Shown here: in pieces, positions 1 through 11,873 of the stretch
How positions within the stretch are numbered: position 1 is the first letter of the stretch
How the letters are laid out: the number at the start of each line of letters is the position of its first letter
NCBI GenBank assembly: GCA_947650365.1
Contig: OX393549.1
Coordinates: 90,614,111 to 90,678,110 of the forward strand
Direction: 5' to 3'
From: Chamaelirium japonicum
Lineage: Eukaryota > Streptophyta > Magnoliopsida > Liliales > Melanthiaceae
Length of the DNA stretch: 64,000 nucleotides
Program-made: the position numbers and the translations under genes
Notes under the pieces: model-generated
Told to the model about the DNA's origin: nothing
The model's input: only the letters and a program-made list of their open reading frames with translations
Database searches by the model: none

Positions 1-90
1 TGTGAGGGAGGCACCCATCACCTGCTTAATATACCCCCTGTGGATCTCCCCTTACAACCCAAGTTTTGAGGTGTGAGGGTATCTAACAAT
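1..90. repeat. LTR-end-like repeat fragment
   Basis: The first ~90 bases, running from a CTGTGGATCTCCC motif to a GAGGGTATCTAACA end, match the fragment at 36740-37023 (interrupted there by a MITE). Both read as the terminal part of an old LTR. No partner LTR or coding sequence is visible here, so this is a truncated remnant. The match was made by eye. Confidence 0.45.
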
Positions 91-589
91 AGCAAACACA
101 ACCCAACCACTCCTTCTTGAACACGTCATCGAACATGTTGGAAGTACTCTCCAAATCCCCATAAGCAACCTAAGAACAAGGTAAGCAACTTGTGTGATTT
201 GTTTTAAAGCTACTGTGAAAGCATATTTTCTTTAGGATTTTTACTTCGTGATGTTATTCCTAGCCATGGAGGTGTTAGTACATCATAGAGCTCATTGAAG
301 ACACCGTTGACGGTCTAGGTAATATGGGGGTTGAAGCATTTGATGTTTTCATTAAGGTGCTTGAAGTGAACAAAAAGACACAAGCTAGAGGGTGAAGATT
401 TTCTTTAACATAATATTGTCGAACATATTGAGGACATTGTCCAAATCTCCATTATAAAACGACAAGTAGTCCAGTTAATGCAACTAAGGTGACCCTTCTT
501 GGGGTCTCTGCCCTTGTGAATGGTTTCAATGATATGTTTGCGGAGTTAGTTGTTCTTGAGCTCATAGGGTCTGATTAATAATGACTTGC

Positions 590-1330
590 AAAAATGTAGC
601 GCTTTGGTATCATTTGTTGGGTCTTGATACCACTTTGTTGAGTCACAACATCCATATGTGAATTAAAGGAATTAGGCAACAGCCTGGAGAACACACCAAG
701 ATTTTATGTGGAAAATATTTCTACATGAAGAGAAACCCATGGAACCTAGTCCAACGGGTTATCTTTTGCTATATGAAATAATGGACTTACTAAACTCTCT
801 AAATCAAACACCTTGTGGGTTGTGCACTCAGTGGAGCTGCTGTTGCACCCGACGATGCTGCTCCTGTGTGGCTGCGCCTGCCGTCTCCGTCACATCTTGT
901 TCTAAAGCCCCGTGAAGATTTTGATGGCCAGGAACATGACGAATTGTTGAGTTTGTCTTAAAATATTCAAACTCCCCTTGTTTTTCCATGGCGAGGATGT
1001 GCCATGGCTTGATGCCCGACCTCATGGGCATGGATTTACAACCCACAACAATGTCCCCCTCTTAGGTTGGTAAACGAGAAAAGGACCCCACACTTGGAGT
1101 CTATACCTAGCAACTTTGAAAGGTTGCTTCCCTAGATGTGATAGGCTACTCCACCTGGCTCTGATACGACTCGTGAAAATAGAATGCTCTGATGCTAGTT
1201 GTTTGGCCCTAATAATACTTTGTTGGGCCATGAACATCTATGTGTGAATTAAAGGAAGTAATTTTAACGTGGAAAACCTACAACGTGAAAGGAGGAATCA
1301 CGAGGCTTAATCTAGCCAATAATCTTCACT
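590..1330. repeat. Two degenerate copies of an LTR-like repeat
   Basis: The blocks at about 600-730 and 1195-1330 share wording (ACTTTGTTGRGYCAYRACATC, TGTGAATTAAAGGAA, then a GTGGAAAA motif). CTCTGATAC motifs at 1159 and nearby resemble the complement of a Met-tRNA primer site. This is typical of decayed copia LTR ends. No intact frame longer than about 95 codons lies in 1-2700 and none resembles a known protein. The stretch is probably intron or upstream sequence of the TGA gene filled with transposon debris. Confidence 0.35.
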
Positions 1331-2177
1331 AAATGAATTAATGGGGTCACAAAACTCCCTTTAGATGAAACTTGAGGATGTCACCATCAACAAAATGTGC
1401 TTTACATTTGAGATAATGGGATAACATTTAAGAGAATAGGAGCTTGTAGGAACACCACCTACACGCAGGCAGAGCGCTTGAGGTAGGTCGAGGATAAAAA
1501 AGGTAAAGAGGGGTGCCGACTGTCTTTTTGCAAGGGGTGATTGTGAGATGGAGAGGAGGGTGTGGATCTTGAGGATGAGATTGCAAATGAGGCCATAGAA
1601 GCGGGACCGAATGGGCAATAGCTCATTGTTGTTTGCAGTGCACCAACGTTATTCTTGAGAGGGTACAGGTGGTAGCAACGACAATGATGTGGAGGTGGAG
1701 GTCCTAGACGATTGTTGCGTGTGTGGTGCTCCAGGGGAACCAACAACTAGATAATTAGGAATGACAAAGGCCATGGGGGAGGATTTTAGAGCTTAGAGGA
1801 TTATTAGCCCTTCATGTCAGAAGTGTTAGGGTAAGCAAATTTACTGTTTTAACAGTGGACATTTTTTTTAGTGTTGAGATGCATTAATCAAAATCCAAGT
1901 TCATAGAGGCCTACTGATAAAAACACCAATTGTGCTATCGAATTGTATAGATAATGAGAAATTTCATCATGGAAAATTTTATTCACCCTAGATGTGACAT
2001 TACCAAAGAATCTAATAGTATGCTGACTTGTTCCTACTACAGTGTCTACTTTTAAATATAGCATGATATTTTGGCCTTCCAACTAGAATAGGTGTTAAGA
2101 TAATCTCTGTAGCAGATAATTCAGTGACCCCTGACTCTCTATAGTCAGGGTTCTCTGAAAAGTGTGTACTATAGAAG

Positions 2178-2299
2178 CTAAATGTTGCTAGCTTTGCTTT
2201 GCTTCTTTTGAAAAGTCAATTTTAGAACTAGCTTTATCACCTAAATGTTGCTAGCTTTGCTTCCTTCCAAAAGTCAATTTTACAATTACCTTTGTCACC
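2178..2299. repeat. Tandem duplication of ~60 bp
   Basis: Two adjacent units, 2178-2240 and 2241-2299, both start CTAAATGTTGCTAGCTTTGC and both end in a TTT(A/G)TCAC motif, with a few substitutions and a short indel between them. They lie upstream of the first visible TGA exon, probably in an intron. No function is apparent. Confidence 0.75.
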
Positions 2300-2709
2300 T
2301 ATTATCAGTAGTTGTAGAATCTTTATCCTCCTTATACTTGCTATGTTGTCGGTTTTTTTTTGTCTGCATTATTCTTTTAAGTTGTTAAACACAATTATTG
2401 TCCGATGGTTCTTCCTGAAGGAAAAAGGCTGCAGGTGGTATTGGGGCAATTTGCTGCAGATACGTGGTCCTCACATGTGTTAAGACGACAGTCTGGTTTT
2501 CGTCATCATTATTAGTGGAATGAAGTATAGGCAAATAATGTACTTATCCAAACTTACATACCCTAACAAGTAACAACAACCAACAAGCTGTATTTATCAC
2601 TACAACATGTCATTCCTGGCTGATTTATATTACGGAGCCTTAAGTAGTTAAGCCTTTTGCATTCATTACAAGTGAACGATTCAAATTCTTACTTTCGTGT
2701 GGTTTACAG

Positions 2710-4481
2710 GTTCTCTCCCCACAGCTTGACCCTTTGACCGAGCAACAACTTGTGTCCGTCTATAATCTACAACAATCATCTCAGCAAGCTGAAGATGCAC
2801 TCTCCCAGGGATTGGATAAACTGCAGCAAACTCTTGCGGAGACTCTAACATCTGATCCCTTGGGAACAAATTATATGGGGCAAATGGCAAATGCCATGGG
2901 GAAGTTGGAGGCTCTTGTAAGTTTTGTGAATCAGGTGATGTTCCAATTGCCCTCCTCATTGTATTCTTCTGAGGCTCTATCTTTCATCTCTCATATAGTA
3001 AGTTTAGTAACCCCCACTGTACTTTAAGATGCCAGTAATTAGCATTTAGATAATTCTGAAGATAAATAGTTTTATAAGCAAAATGGTCTTTATTTGCTAG
3101 AGTAAGTAGTAAAGAGAAGTTGATGGTAAAGACTTACTTGTATTCATGATTCCCCACTTCTTTTGTTGGATTCTCCTCGGACTAATTGTATTGTTTGGAT
3201 TTAGAACAATATGGATTCACAGGTCATAGCTTTATGACCTAGTTCTAGAGGGGGTGATTCCGTCTGTCAAATAACGATGCCCAATTTAAACTTGGCCTAT
3301 ATCTAAGGTGTTCATTGTTGCACAGCAGAAATAAGCAATTTCAGACTGAACATATATGTGTAGGCTTTGACTCATTTGGTCACGTGGCGCCATGAATAGA
3401 ACCTTCACACTAATTGTTGGCCTATTTTATGTTTCATTTTTGTTGGGTATTCGATAGTCAGGGGCGGATCTATGTGGAGACTGGGGGGGGGGGGGGTGGG
3501 GGGATATTTTGTAAAGCTCTTGGGTCTTCTTTGTTGCTTTGGAAATTAAAAAAAAAAAATCTACAAATAGCCCCTCCAAAATTTTCATTTCTTCATTTCC
3601 TGGGTCCGTCACTGTCGATTTTCATTTTTACTAGGGTATTCAATAGTTTATCATATTTTTACGAGGGATGATTACACGAGGTCAATCTAGCTAGCTTAGT
3701 TATCCAGATCTCTTATAGATGTGACAATCAACCTTTCAAGTATAACTTTACACCTAAGAACATATCTGTCATTGGTGCTCATGCGAGGATTGGCTGGTGA
3801 CATATTCAAACACCCACAGCCCACAAGACCTACATTCGGAGTGCATGCTTCTTTAGCCTGCACTTCTCAATATGTGCAAAGATCCATCCCCTGGATATGT
3901 GCAACGGAAGACTGCAAATATTTATCCCGTCATTTTTGGTTGAACTTATGCTTAACTTAATTGACCTTGACGTGATTAATACTTCTATCCTATACTGGAA
4001 CTAGTCCGATACCGCGGGCAAGCCCCGGGCTTGACTCATTTGTCTGATGAAAAATTTAGGGTCATGATCGCACTAAACCCTTGCATATCATGATAATAGA
4101 ATGACCGCTTCATAACTTTTCGGAGCCTGATACGTTTTCCGAGCCCCACATATGGTGTACATCACACACGCTCCTCAAGCGTACTGTCCTCGCCTGCCCC
4201 CGTCCATTTACCTTGGGTTACTGCAGCACTACAGAAACCGGTGATTTGCTTTCTAAAGATATAGATATAAATATAGCTCTGAGACATGGAAATTGTGCCT
4301 CACTTTGTATTACTGGCTCGTGAAACAGGCAGACCTCCTTCGGCGGCAGACCCTGCAGGAGATGTCCAAGATCCTGACGACCCGCCAAGCGGCACGAGGC
4401 TTGCTAGCGTTGGGCGATTACTTCCAGCGTCTCCGGGCCCTGACCTCTCTCTGGGCTGCTCGTCCTCGGGAACCGACCTAA
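2710..4481 (+). CDS. TGA-type bZIP transcription factor, last two exons
   Basis: These are the 3' coding exons of a TGA-class bZIP factor, the family that binds TGACG (as-1) promoter elements and works with NPR1-type co-activators in the nucleus. Exon A is 2710-2934: an acceptor TTACAG precedes it, and it encodes a segment beginning SPQLDPLTEQQL, continuing with NLQQSSQQAEDALSQG and MANAMGKLEALVSFVNQ. GT follows at 2935. Exon B is 4329-4481: the acceptor is ACAG, it encodes ADLLRRQTLQEMSKILTTRQ, then RALTSLWAARPRE, and stops at 4479-4481. Both junctions are phase 0 and split the usual Q|AD boundary. Together they cover the C-terminal half of the DOG1/TGA domain. The bZIP region and the rest of DOG1 are not in 1-2709 as far as I can see; they are probably beyond the window edge. 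The 1.4-kb intron carries a hAT-like MITE (3459-3614). It could be a 5'-truncated pseudogene, but both exons are open and well conserved. Confidence 0.88.
3459..3614. mobile_element. hAT-like MITE in the TGA intron
   Basis: The element starts CAGGGGCGGATCTA and ends TGGGTCCGTCACTG, which are imperfect inverted termini. It is flanked by TCGATAGT on the left and TCGATTTT on the right, a decayed 8-bp target duplication (6 of 8). It contains a 14-G run (3483-3496) and an A-tract. It is related to the better preserved copy at 36760-36973. Confidence 0.6.
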
Positions 4482-4764
4482 CAGCCTCCGGAGGCAGTGT
4501 ACACTCTGTAACCTTATATTCGGACACGAGCCTGTGATCCCGATGGCAGCAAAAATGGCTGGTGGCTGTCTGGATAAAGGACGTATAAGCCATCGGCGAA
4601 TAAGTACTAAAGGAGGCACCTGATGGAGGGATGGAGGTGTTGTAAATAACCAGCGCAGTCATCGACGGCCGCCGCAGCATGTGTGAGGTGCTTCTTAACT
4701 TGATCTATTGTTTGCAATGATGAATGTCGTATATTATGCCATGAAGTGGTTAGCTTTTAATATT

Positions 4765-4962
4765 GGGTAAATTATATGAAACCCCCCTGGAGTATTACAC
4801 ATTTTCATGTTATGTCCCCCCTGGACTATCTAGGGGGTAAATCATTGACGGAACATGTAAACGAGCAATATGTCAAGGGGTTTTCATGTAATTTAGCAAT
4901 ATTTCAAAGGGGGGTTTCATGTAATTTAGCAATATTTCAAGGGGGTATCATGTAATTTATCC
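4765..4962. mobile_element. MITE with GGGTAAATTA termini (copy 1)
   Basis: The 198-bp element has inverted ends: GGGTAAATTATATGAAAC on the left and the complement of TCATGTAATTTATCC on the right. It is flanked by a perfect 8-bp duplication TTAATATT (4757-4764 and 4963-4970). The internal text CTGGACTATCTAGGGGGTAA recurs in the copies at 48192 and 53495. It has no coding capacity. It lies about 280 bp past the TGA stop codon, so possibly within or just after the 3' UTR. Confidence 0.75.
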
Positions 4963-5045
4963 TTAATATTCTTGAGTAGTTTGCTCTGCAGATTGTTTGT
5001 CATTGATGTGCCATCTGATTTTTTTTTTTTTTTGGAGAACCCCTC

Positions 5046-5171
5046 AGCAAGGGCTGTAAATGGGCTGGGCTTGGGCCTAGCAAAATGAAGTTTTTTTGAA
5101 TAGACCTGGCCCAAAAGCCCGAGCCAAACGGTAGAAGTTGAGGCCAGGTGGGCTGCCGATTTACAACCCTA
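5046..5171. repeat. Short inverted-end repeat (GGGCTGTAAATGGGC type)
   Basis: The left end AGGGCTGTAAATGGGC and the right end GCCGATTTACAACCCT are imperfect inverted repeats around a GGGCTTGGGCC/GGCCCAAAAGCCC interior. This has the general form of a small hAT-like non-autonomous element. No clear target duplication was found. The rest of 4971-5729 holds no recognisable gene. Confidence 0.4.
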
Positions 5172-5729
5172 CCCTTAGCCCTCATTCGAGGGAGGGTTGA
5201 GGCAGCCCTCTACCAGTTGGGACCTCAGTTGTGATCAGACTGGTTCTGATCTTGTGAGAGTCTTCCTGACTGCCACCTCAGCATGTGTAAGTAGGAGTAG
5301 CCCATCCAAGTGAAAGTCGGACATGTTGATCGTAGCCTGAGGATTGCGATTCCCACCCTCACCTGCGGTAACGGTTTCGGCCTAGGCAACCTGTCTGCAA
5401 TGGTTGTAGGCTCAGCAATGGAAGAACATTGGTGATGGATTGGGCGACATAATTGGCTCAGACCCGACTTCCGTCCTCACCGTATAAAAGTATCATGACG
5501 GCCACCGTGTACAGGATACGAACACCAATTCCCATTACCCCTCATACTTGGGATTTACACTTAAGGGTTGCACAGTCCTAGGTTTGCCCGTGGACCGCCC
5601 TCACCATGCAACCCCCTCACCCCCTTCCGCTGACGGCCCGAGGCATAGCCATGGTTCCAGACTAGCTAGCGACGCTGGCAGCGATATAGACAATGCCTCA
5701 ATTATCAGAACCATAACCGTCAAGCCTAT

Positions 5730-6856
5730 TGTTGGAGATCTAACCGTTCTATACTAGCAAGCTTAGGAATTAATCAAATATTTTATATTAAATAATTGAT
5801 TATTTAGCAAATATTATTTTTCACGCAAGCAAAGGCAAAATCACAATAATCTTTTAGAAATTGTTTGCCAAGGCAGAGCGGGTTCTATGGAACCGTTATT
5901 TATCTTGCCGAACATTTCTAAAAGAAAGAAGTAATCTATCTAAATTATATTTAATTGTTTAGATTTCTCTATTAGATACAAATAGATTAATTTAGAACTA
6001 ATGATAGGACAAGAGTAGAGTTTGAAACTCTGGCCTGTGATCAAAGCACGCTAGGCGCTGTCCCAAGAAACTTATTGCCCCCCTCGTGCGGGTTTCGTGG
6101 CAATGGTTCTCGGAGATACGACGACCCCGGTCAGGCGACCTCCTTCTCGTCGGCACGACTCCAAGAAGGCTTTGCGAACCTCGATGTACTTTCAGGAACC
6201 CAGCGACTCGATGAACTTTCCGAAGCAGGAGGTAGCATCGCAGCAGAGCTTTGATCCGGAAGAGGGAGTCTTCTCGAAGCAAAGGGGCAGCACCACAGCA
6301 CGAAAGAATGGAAGAGGGAGAGGCAGAGATTAGAGAGCAATTCCGATATTCGGACTGTCCCTTCTCTATGGCTGCACTGGGCCTTATATAGGCCTCGGGC
6401 AGTTAATAGAGGGCTGAAAGAGGGGAGCGGTTCATGGGCTGTGATTAAGCCCATTAACCCGCACGTTACAGCTCGCAGAGAGCCTGTCAGTAACGGCTAG
6501 CATGCAGCGCTTCTCGCGTAACGGCTAGTGTCCCAAATAGAAAATATTAAATAGATGAGGACTTAAAAGCAAAAAACAAAAATAGGGCAGGTGCGGACCA
6601 GCCCATTTCGGAGGTGCTATCGTGTCCGGGTCCGTGGGCGCACACACACGCGCTACCCAGCCCATGCCCAAGCCCGGCCCGGCTTGGCACGGCACGCACG
6701 CGCGCGCGTGTGTGAGCTAGTGGAGCCCCTCCTCTAGTGTGATGACTAGTGGGGGGAAGTCGGCAATCCTTTATAAGGTGGTAGGGGATTTCTCCCCTTA
6801 CCGATATGGGACTAAACATGTGTGTGGTTGTGTGGTTTTCAAACACACGTCTAACA
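5730..6856 (-). repeat. 3' LTR of copia element 1
   Basis: The LTR is 1127 bp, TGTTGGAGATC... to ...GTCTAACA as written on the plus strand. It matches 11874-13010 over its whole length with scattered substitutions and small indels. It is bounded inside by a C-rich stretch at 6857 that is a polypurine tract on the coding strand. A TATATAAGG core promoter motif lies on the minus strand at 6382-6390. Confidence 0.9.
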
Positions 6857-6871
6857 ATCCCCCACGTGTTT
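6857..6871 (-). other. Polypurine tract of copia element 1
   Basis: On the minus strand the bases next to the 3' LTR read AAACACGTGGGGGAT, a purine-rich primer for plus-strand DNA synthesis. Element 2 has the same arrangement at 14590-14604. Confidence 0.7.
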
Positions 6872-7411
6872 AAAACCACTAAATATTAAATAATAAAAAT
6901 TCCAAAAAATAAAGTAAAAAGACTTTGCTGGATTCCTTATACTACGCAGTAGGTGTAGGTACCTTTCGGTTTGAACCTCCACTTAGTACAGTTGTATACA
7001 TCCGTGAGAACTTGGTGGACTACGCCTTGAACCAGCCTCATTTATCGGGTTTCTACAAGTAGTACACGTAGTACAGTTTTCGATGGTTCTAAGCGGGTTG
7101 TACTATTAATGGCCTTGCGCAGATATCTTTTCTTGTATGTTTCTAGGGAGCAGCCCTGGTCCCAGAGTTGCGGCCTCACAACGACATACATATAGGTAAG
7201 TCCTAATAGGGGTGTGAGCAAGGCGACACCCCGCCTCATGGGTCTTGGACTTATTAAGAGTTTTAAACCCATCCTACCCCTTGCTTTTAATAAGCACTGA
7301 CGCCATAGGGACGGGAGCATTATTCAGTGCTCCTCATTTTCAATTACTACTACAGTTTGTTTCTACCCATTGAACCTCCGTGAGGTTGGGTTCCCACTGC
7401 GGTGATTTTTC

Positions 7412-9059
7412 TTATGGGCTTAATCCCACCCCCCTCGACGATTCTAAGACCACTATCCTAGAAAGACCCTTAGTTAGATGATCCGCCAAATTCTTTTCGG
7501 ATCTAACAAAGTCTAGGGCAATTATTTGATTTTTCATCTTATATCTGAGAGATCTATGTCTCACTTTTAGATGTCGATTTATTTTCATATCAGCGTTTTC
7601 TTGATTACATTTATCAATAGTTGATCGACAATCACAACGGATAGATATAGCCGGTAAAGGCTTTTCTATCAGTGGGATCTCATATTGGAGATCTCGAAGC
7701 CATTCTGCTTCTGTGCTAGTGGTATCTAGCGCTATCATTTCTGATTCCATAGTACTCCTAGCTATAACGGTCTGTTTGGTGGATTTCCAAAATATGGCTC
7801 TCTAGTAGGAATACATATCCGGTTGTGGACTTAATATCTATTGAGTCACTAATCCAGTTAGCATCAGAGTATCCCTCTAATACAGCTGGATATCCACTAT
7901 ATTGGAGACCGTATGATATAGTTCCCTTAAGGTATCTAAAAACTCTTTCTAACGCATTCCAATGGGACTCATTTGGGTTAGACGTATAACGACTAAGTCT
8001 ATTTACCGCGTAAGCGATATCGGGTCGAGTATAGTTTGCTAGAAAACCTAGCGATCCTATGATTTGAGCATACTCGCTCTGTAGTCTAGGTAGTCCAGTG
8101 TTCTTTATCAGATGGGTATTTGGATCATATGGTGTGGATACAGGTTGACAATCGGGGTCGTAAAATTTTCTAAGGATTTTCTCGACATAGTGGGATTGGG
8201 ATAGCACTAAACCATTGTCCTTTCTAATGATCTTAGTGTTCAAAATAATGTCAGCTTGTCCTAGATCTTTCATGTCAAAGTTTTGGGACAAAAAGTATTT
8301 GATATCATTTATGATTTATATGTTTGAACCGAATATTAGAATATCGTCAACATACAAATATAAGATGACAAAATTATTACCATCTACTTTATGGTATACA
8401 CATTCATCCGTTATATTGATATCAAATCCATAGGATAAGATAACTTCATCGAATTTCATGTGCCATTGTTTTGGGGCTTGTTTAAGTCCATAGAGGGATC
8501 GAATTAACTTACACATCTTTCCCTTTTGTCCAGGTGCAGTAAATTCCTCGGGTTGATCCATGTATATTTTCTTATTAAGGTCGTCATTCAAGAAAACAGT
8601 CTTAATATCCATTTGATGTATTACTAGCTTATAAATTGAAGCTAAGGTGATGAGGATCCTAATCGTGGTTATCCTAGCGACAGGTGAGTAGACATCAAAG
8701 TAGTTTACCCCAGGTTTTTGGGTAAAGCCCTTGGCTACAAGTCGTGCCTTAAATTTACTTATGGTACCGTCGGGTCTAAGCTTCTTCTTAAACACCCATT
8801 TACATCCTATGGTTTTGCAACCAGGAGGTAAATTGGTGAGTTCCCAGGTATGATTTTAAAGTATGGATTGGATCTCGTTATCTATGGCTTCTTTCCAAAA
8901 GGGTGAGTCTATGGACTTTATTGCATCTGTATAGGTGGAGGGAACGTTCTCCACCAGAAATGCATAGAAGTCATCAAAGACTTTTTCTACACGGGCAAGT
9001 TTACTCCTCCTAGGTTCGGTTTGGGTTACCGGTTCAATCTGGTCTTCAGATTCTAATTA
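7412..9059 (-). pseudogene. Reverse transcriptase and RNase H of copia element 1
   Basis: The region encodes the copia RT and RNase H in pieces. 8316-8795 holds the RT fingers and palm, including YVDDILIFGSN, whose DD are the catalytic aspartates. A stop replaces a Glu seen in element 2 just after this motif. 7758-8291 continues the RT ([17 protein letters not shown], then [16 protein letters not shown]). 7412-7750 is RNase H ([14 protein letters not shown], a metal-binding CDCRS, then KHIDVR-like VRHRSLRYK) and ends in a natural-looking stop. A frame break separates RT from RNase H at about 7750. Function is lost in this copy. Confidence 0.88.
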
Positions 9060-10549
9060 GACTTCGGGTTTGATCTGAGTTACCTGATTAGAACTGGAGG
9101 CCTGGTTATTGGTATTAATCCTAGTGTTGATCCTAGTTTTATAAGGGAAGATGTTTTCGAAGTATGAGGCATCACTAGTTTCGATTATGGTATTATTGGC
9201 TATTTCGCTTATTTTAGAGTTAAACACTAAAAAACGATTAGCGTTACTGTCTGAAGCGTAGCCAATAAAGATGGCATCTACAGTCTTAGGTCCTATCTTT
9301 TTTCTTTTGTTATCGGGGATTTTTTCCTTAGCTAGGCACCCCCACACTTTTAGATATTCTAAGTTAGGTTTTCTATGTTTCCATACTTCGTATGGGGTCA
9401 AGTCATTGTGTTTGAAGGGAATACGGTTAAGAATAAAACAGGCTGTCATCAGGGCTTCCCCCTACAAGTTCTCTGGCGCTCTAGAGCTTATTAACATGAA
9501 ATTAACCATGTTCATTAGGGTCCTCTTTTTCCTCTCCGCTACACCATTAGATTGTGGAGTGTAAGGAGCTGTGACTTTATGGAGTATTCCATAGTCTTCA
9601 CAGTATTCGCTTAACACATTTGAGGTATACTCCCCTCCTCGGTCTGACCTAAGGATCTTAATGTTTTCGTCTAATTGGTTTTCAACCTGAGCTCTGTAAA
9701 TTTTAAATTTACTGAGTACTTCATCCTTAGTCTTAATAAGGTATAAGTGGCAATATTTTGAAGCGTCATCTATGAACGTTACAAAATATCTAGTACCACC
9801 TCTCGTGGTTCTCCCAGAATCACAGACATCGCTGTGAATTAGTTTAAGTATTTTAGAGTCTCGATCGATGGTTTTAAAGTGTTTCTTAGGTTGTTTGGCT
9901 TCTACGCATATCTCGCACTTGCCGAAATTCTTAGTATCGGATTTAGGAATAATGTTTAGGGTCATGAGTTTCTTAATAGAATTATAATTTACATGACCTA
10001 GTCTTTGGTGTCAAGTGACCGAAGATTCAACATTCAGAATTGTAGATGAAGGATTAAAGACATTCAATTTAAATAAGCCATCACAGAGAAATCCTTTTAC
10101 AATAAAATTTGTTCCCTTAATTATTACAACTTTATTGGACTCGAATACAAGCTTATACCCATGTTGTACTAACAAAGACCCACTAATAAGATTTCTCCTA
10201 ATCTCCGGAACATGGTGGACTCCGCGCAGGATTAGGGTCTTTTCCGACGTCAGCTTCAGGTCGATCCGTCCTATCCCTAGGACACGAGCCTCAGCATTGT
10301 TTCCCATGCTTACAGCTCCTCCACCTGAGACCTGATAGGTGGAAAACAAAGATTGATCAGAGCAAACATGAATATTAGCTCTTGTGTCAATCCACCAATC
10401 AAATGCTTGAAAGGTCATGTTAACTTCAGGGGTGAAGAGAACAGACCTGAAAGCGGTCCCAGAAGAGCCAGCTCCAGAGGTCACCATGTTGACTTGAGAG
10501 CCGAGTGGCATTTGACCATTTCTTCTTGGATTTGGAGGTGGTGCTGTCT
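9060..10549 (-). pseudogene. Protease and integrase of copia element 1
   Basis: The protease active site is in the frame 10011-10610 as WWIDTRANIHVC; the family motif is DTGA, so the glycine is replaced by arginine. The HHCC zinc domain of integrase follows, but the Trp of its WHQRLGH motif is a stop at about 10014. The integrase core at 9462-9965 shows HSDVCDSG (first Asp), ILRSDRGGEY (second Asp) and YTPQSNGVAERKKRT (catalytic Glu), a copia DDE triad. 9057-9449 holds the C-terminal GKKPNLEYLKVWGC-like segment. Several stops separate these frames. Confidence 0.87.
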
Positions 10550-11437
10550 TCTTGTAGAAGCATTTGTTGGCCATGTAATTGGTCCGACCGCAGACGTAGC
10601 AGCAACGCACTCCTTCCTTCTTTTGGTCCTTGGGATGGTTTGGGTTATGGTTGCTATGGTATGGCTTCTTGGTATAGGGTTTATGCTTAGAATGGAAGGG
10701 TTTCTTCTGAAACTTGTTTCTATATTTTTGGAATGGCTTGGATGGTTGACCCTCTATGTTGTTGACTTTGGGTTTGGATTCAGAAGATCCCTTTTCCCTA
10801 AGCCTATGTTGCTCCTCAATTATAATAGAGTTTAGAACTTGAGTTAGGGTTAGGTCACCTTGGGTATGACTTAGGTGCTTAATAAACTCGGACCAAGAAG
10901 CAGGTAGTTTATCTATAAGACAGGCTATTTGGAAGGTTTCATAAAGGGTGGAACCATTAGTCTTTAGATGTTAGACTAGGTTCTCAAACTCATGAATCTG
11001 ATCATTCATGGGTTTAGAGTCAACCATTTTGAAGCTATTAAAGTTTGACGCTTTGAAACGTTTTACTCCAGCATCATCTAGACCATACTTACGCTCTAGG
11101 GTATCCCATAGGTCCTTAGGGTTTTGAATGGTATAGTAGATATCATAGAGTCTATCAGATAATGCCCCTAGGATCCTATGAAGGCCATGGTAGTTGATTT
11201 CTTCTGGGATCCTAGTGGGAATGCCAGAAGTCGATTCGGGATTAGGTTGGGAAGTGGAGGCTCGGGTACAACGTGTTTGACTAGACCCACTGGATACTTC
11301 TGGTGCGGTTTCACCTATGGCTGACAGTAACCCAATGTGGTTAGCCAGAATCGCATATGGTTTTGCCACTTCTTGAAGTTAGACCAGTCAAACTTCTCGG
11401 GTTTGGCACTAAGGGTTTTATGGTTTGGTGAGGCCAT
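10550..11437 (-). pseudogene. Gag of copia element 1
   Basis: The start codon is at 11437 and the N-terminus reads MASPNHKTLSAKPEKFDWS, a typical copia gag opening. One base is missing near 11345 relative to element 2, which shifts the frame. A further stop at 10971 replaces a Gln codon. The zinc knuckle near 10600 is CYVCGRTNYMANKC, in which Tyr occupies the place of the zinc-binding His that element 2 retains. Gag would form the particle that packages element RNA. This copy cannot make it intact. Confidence 0.85.
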
Positions 11438-11873
11438 TTTGGACCAAAGTAAGGAGTTGAAATCTGAGGATTGAAAAATAAGTTTTGTCAAATTTAAAGC
11501 ACACTTAGATAGATTTAACGTTTAGAAGTCCAAATGAAACTTCCAAATCCTAACGGCCAGATGGGCTCCAGGTAGGAGGTGGAGCACTAGGCTCGCTCAA
11601 ATACCAAGCTACCTTGGGCAATTTAATGCCAGTTTGTCAAGCCTTTCTAGACACCGTAGGCAGTGGAATATTCCAATGACGACTTTTAGTCTTTTCTATA
11701 ATCTATGCTTCTAATTTACTTTTGTAGAAAATAATTTTGTAACTAGTAGCAACTAATAGGTAGCACAGAATAACGTCTAATAGATGATCACGTAGGCTAA
11801 CAGATGATTAGTGAGCACGTTACAAAGAAAATAACTTATGAACGAATAAATTATAACAATAAGGTTCTTGGAT

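Noticed and set aside
1-2709. Upstream exons of the TGA gene
   Set aside because: I looked for the conserved WKTPAERCF and GGFRSSELL segments in all frames and did not see them, so no exon is claimed.
4300-4680. 126-codon minus-strand frame over the last TGA exon
   Set aside because: It is the antisense shadow of the conserved TGA coding exon and its 3' UTR.
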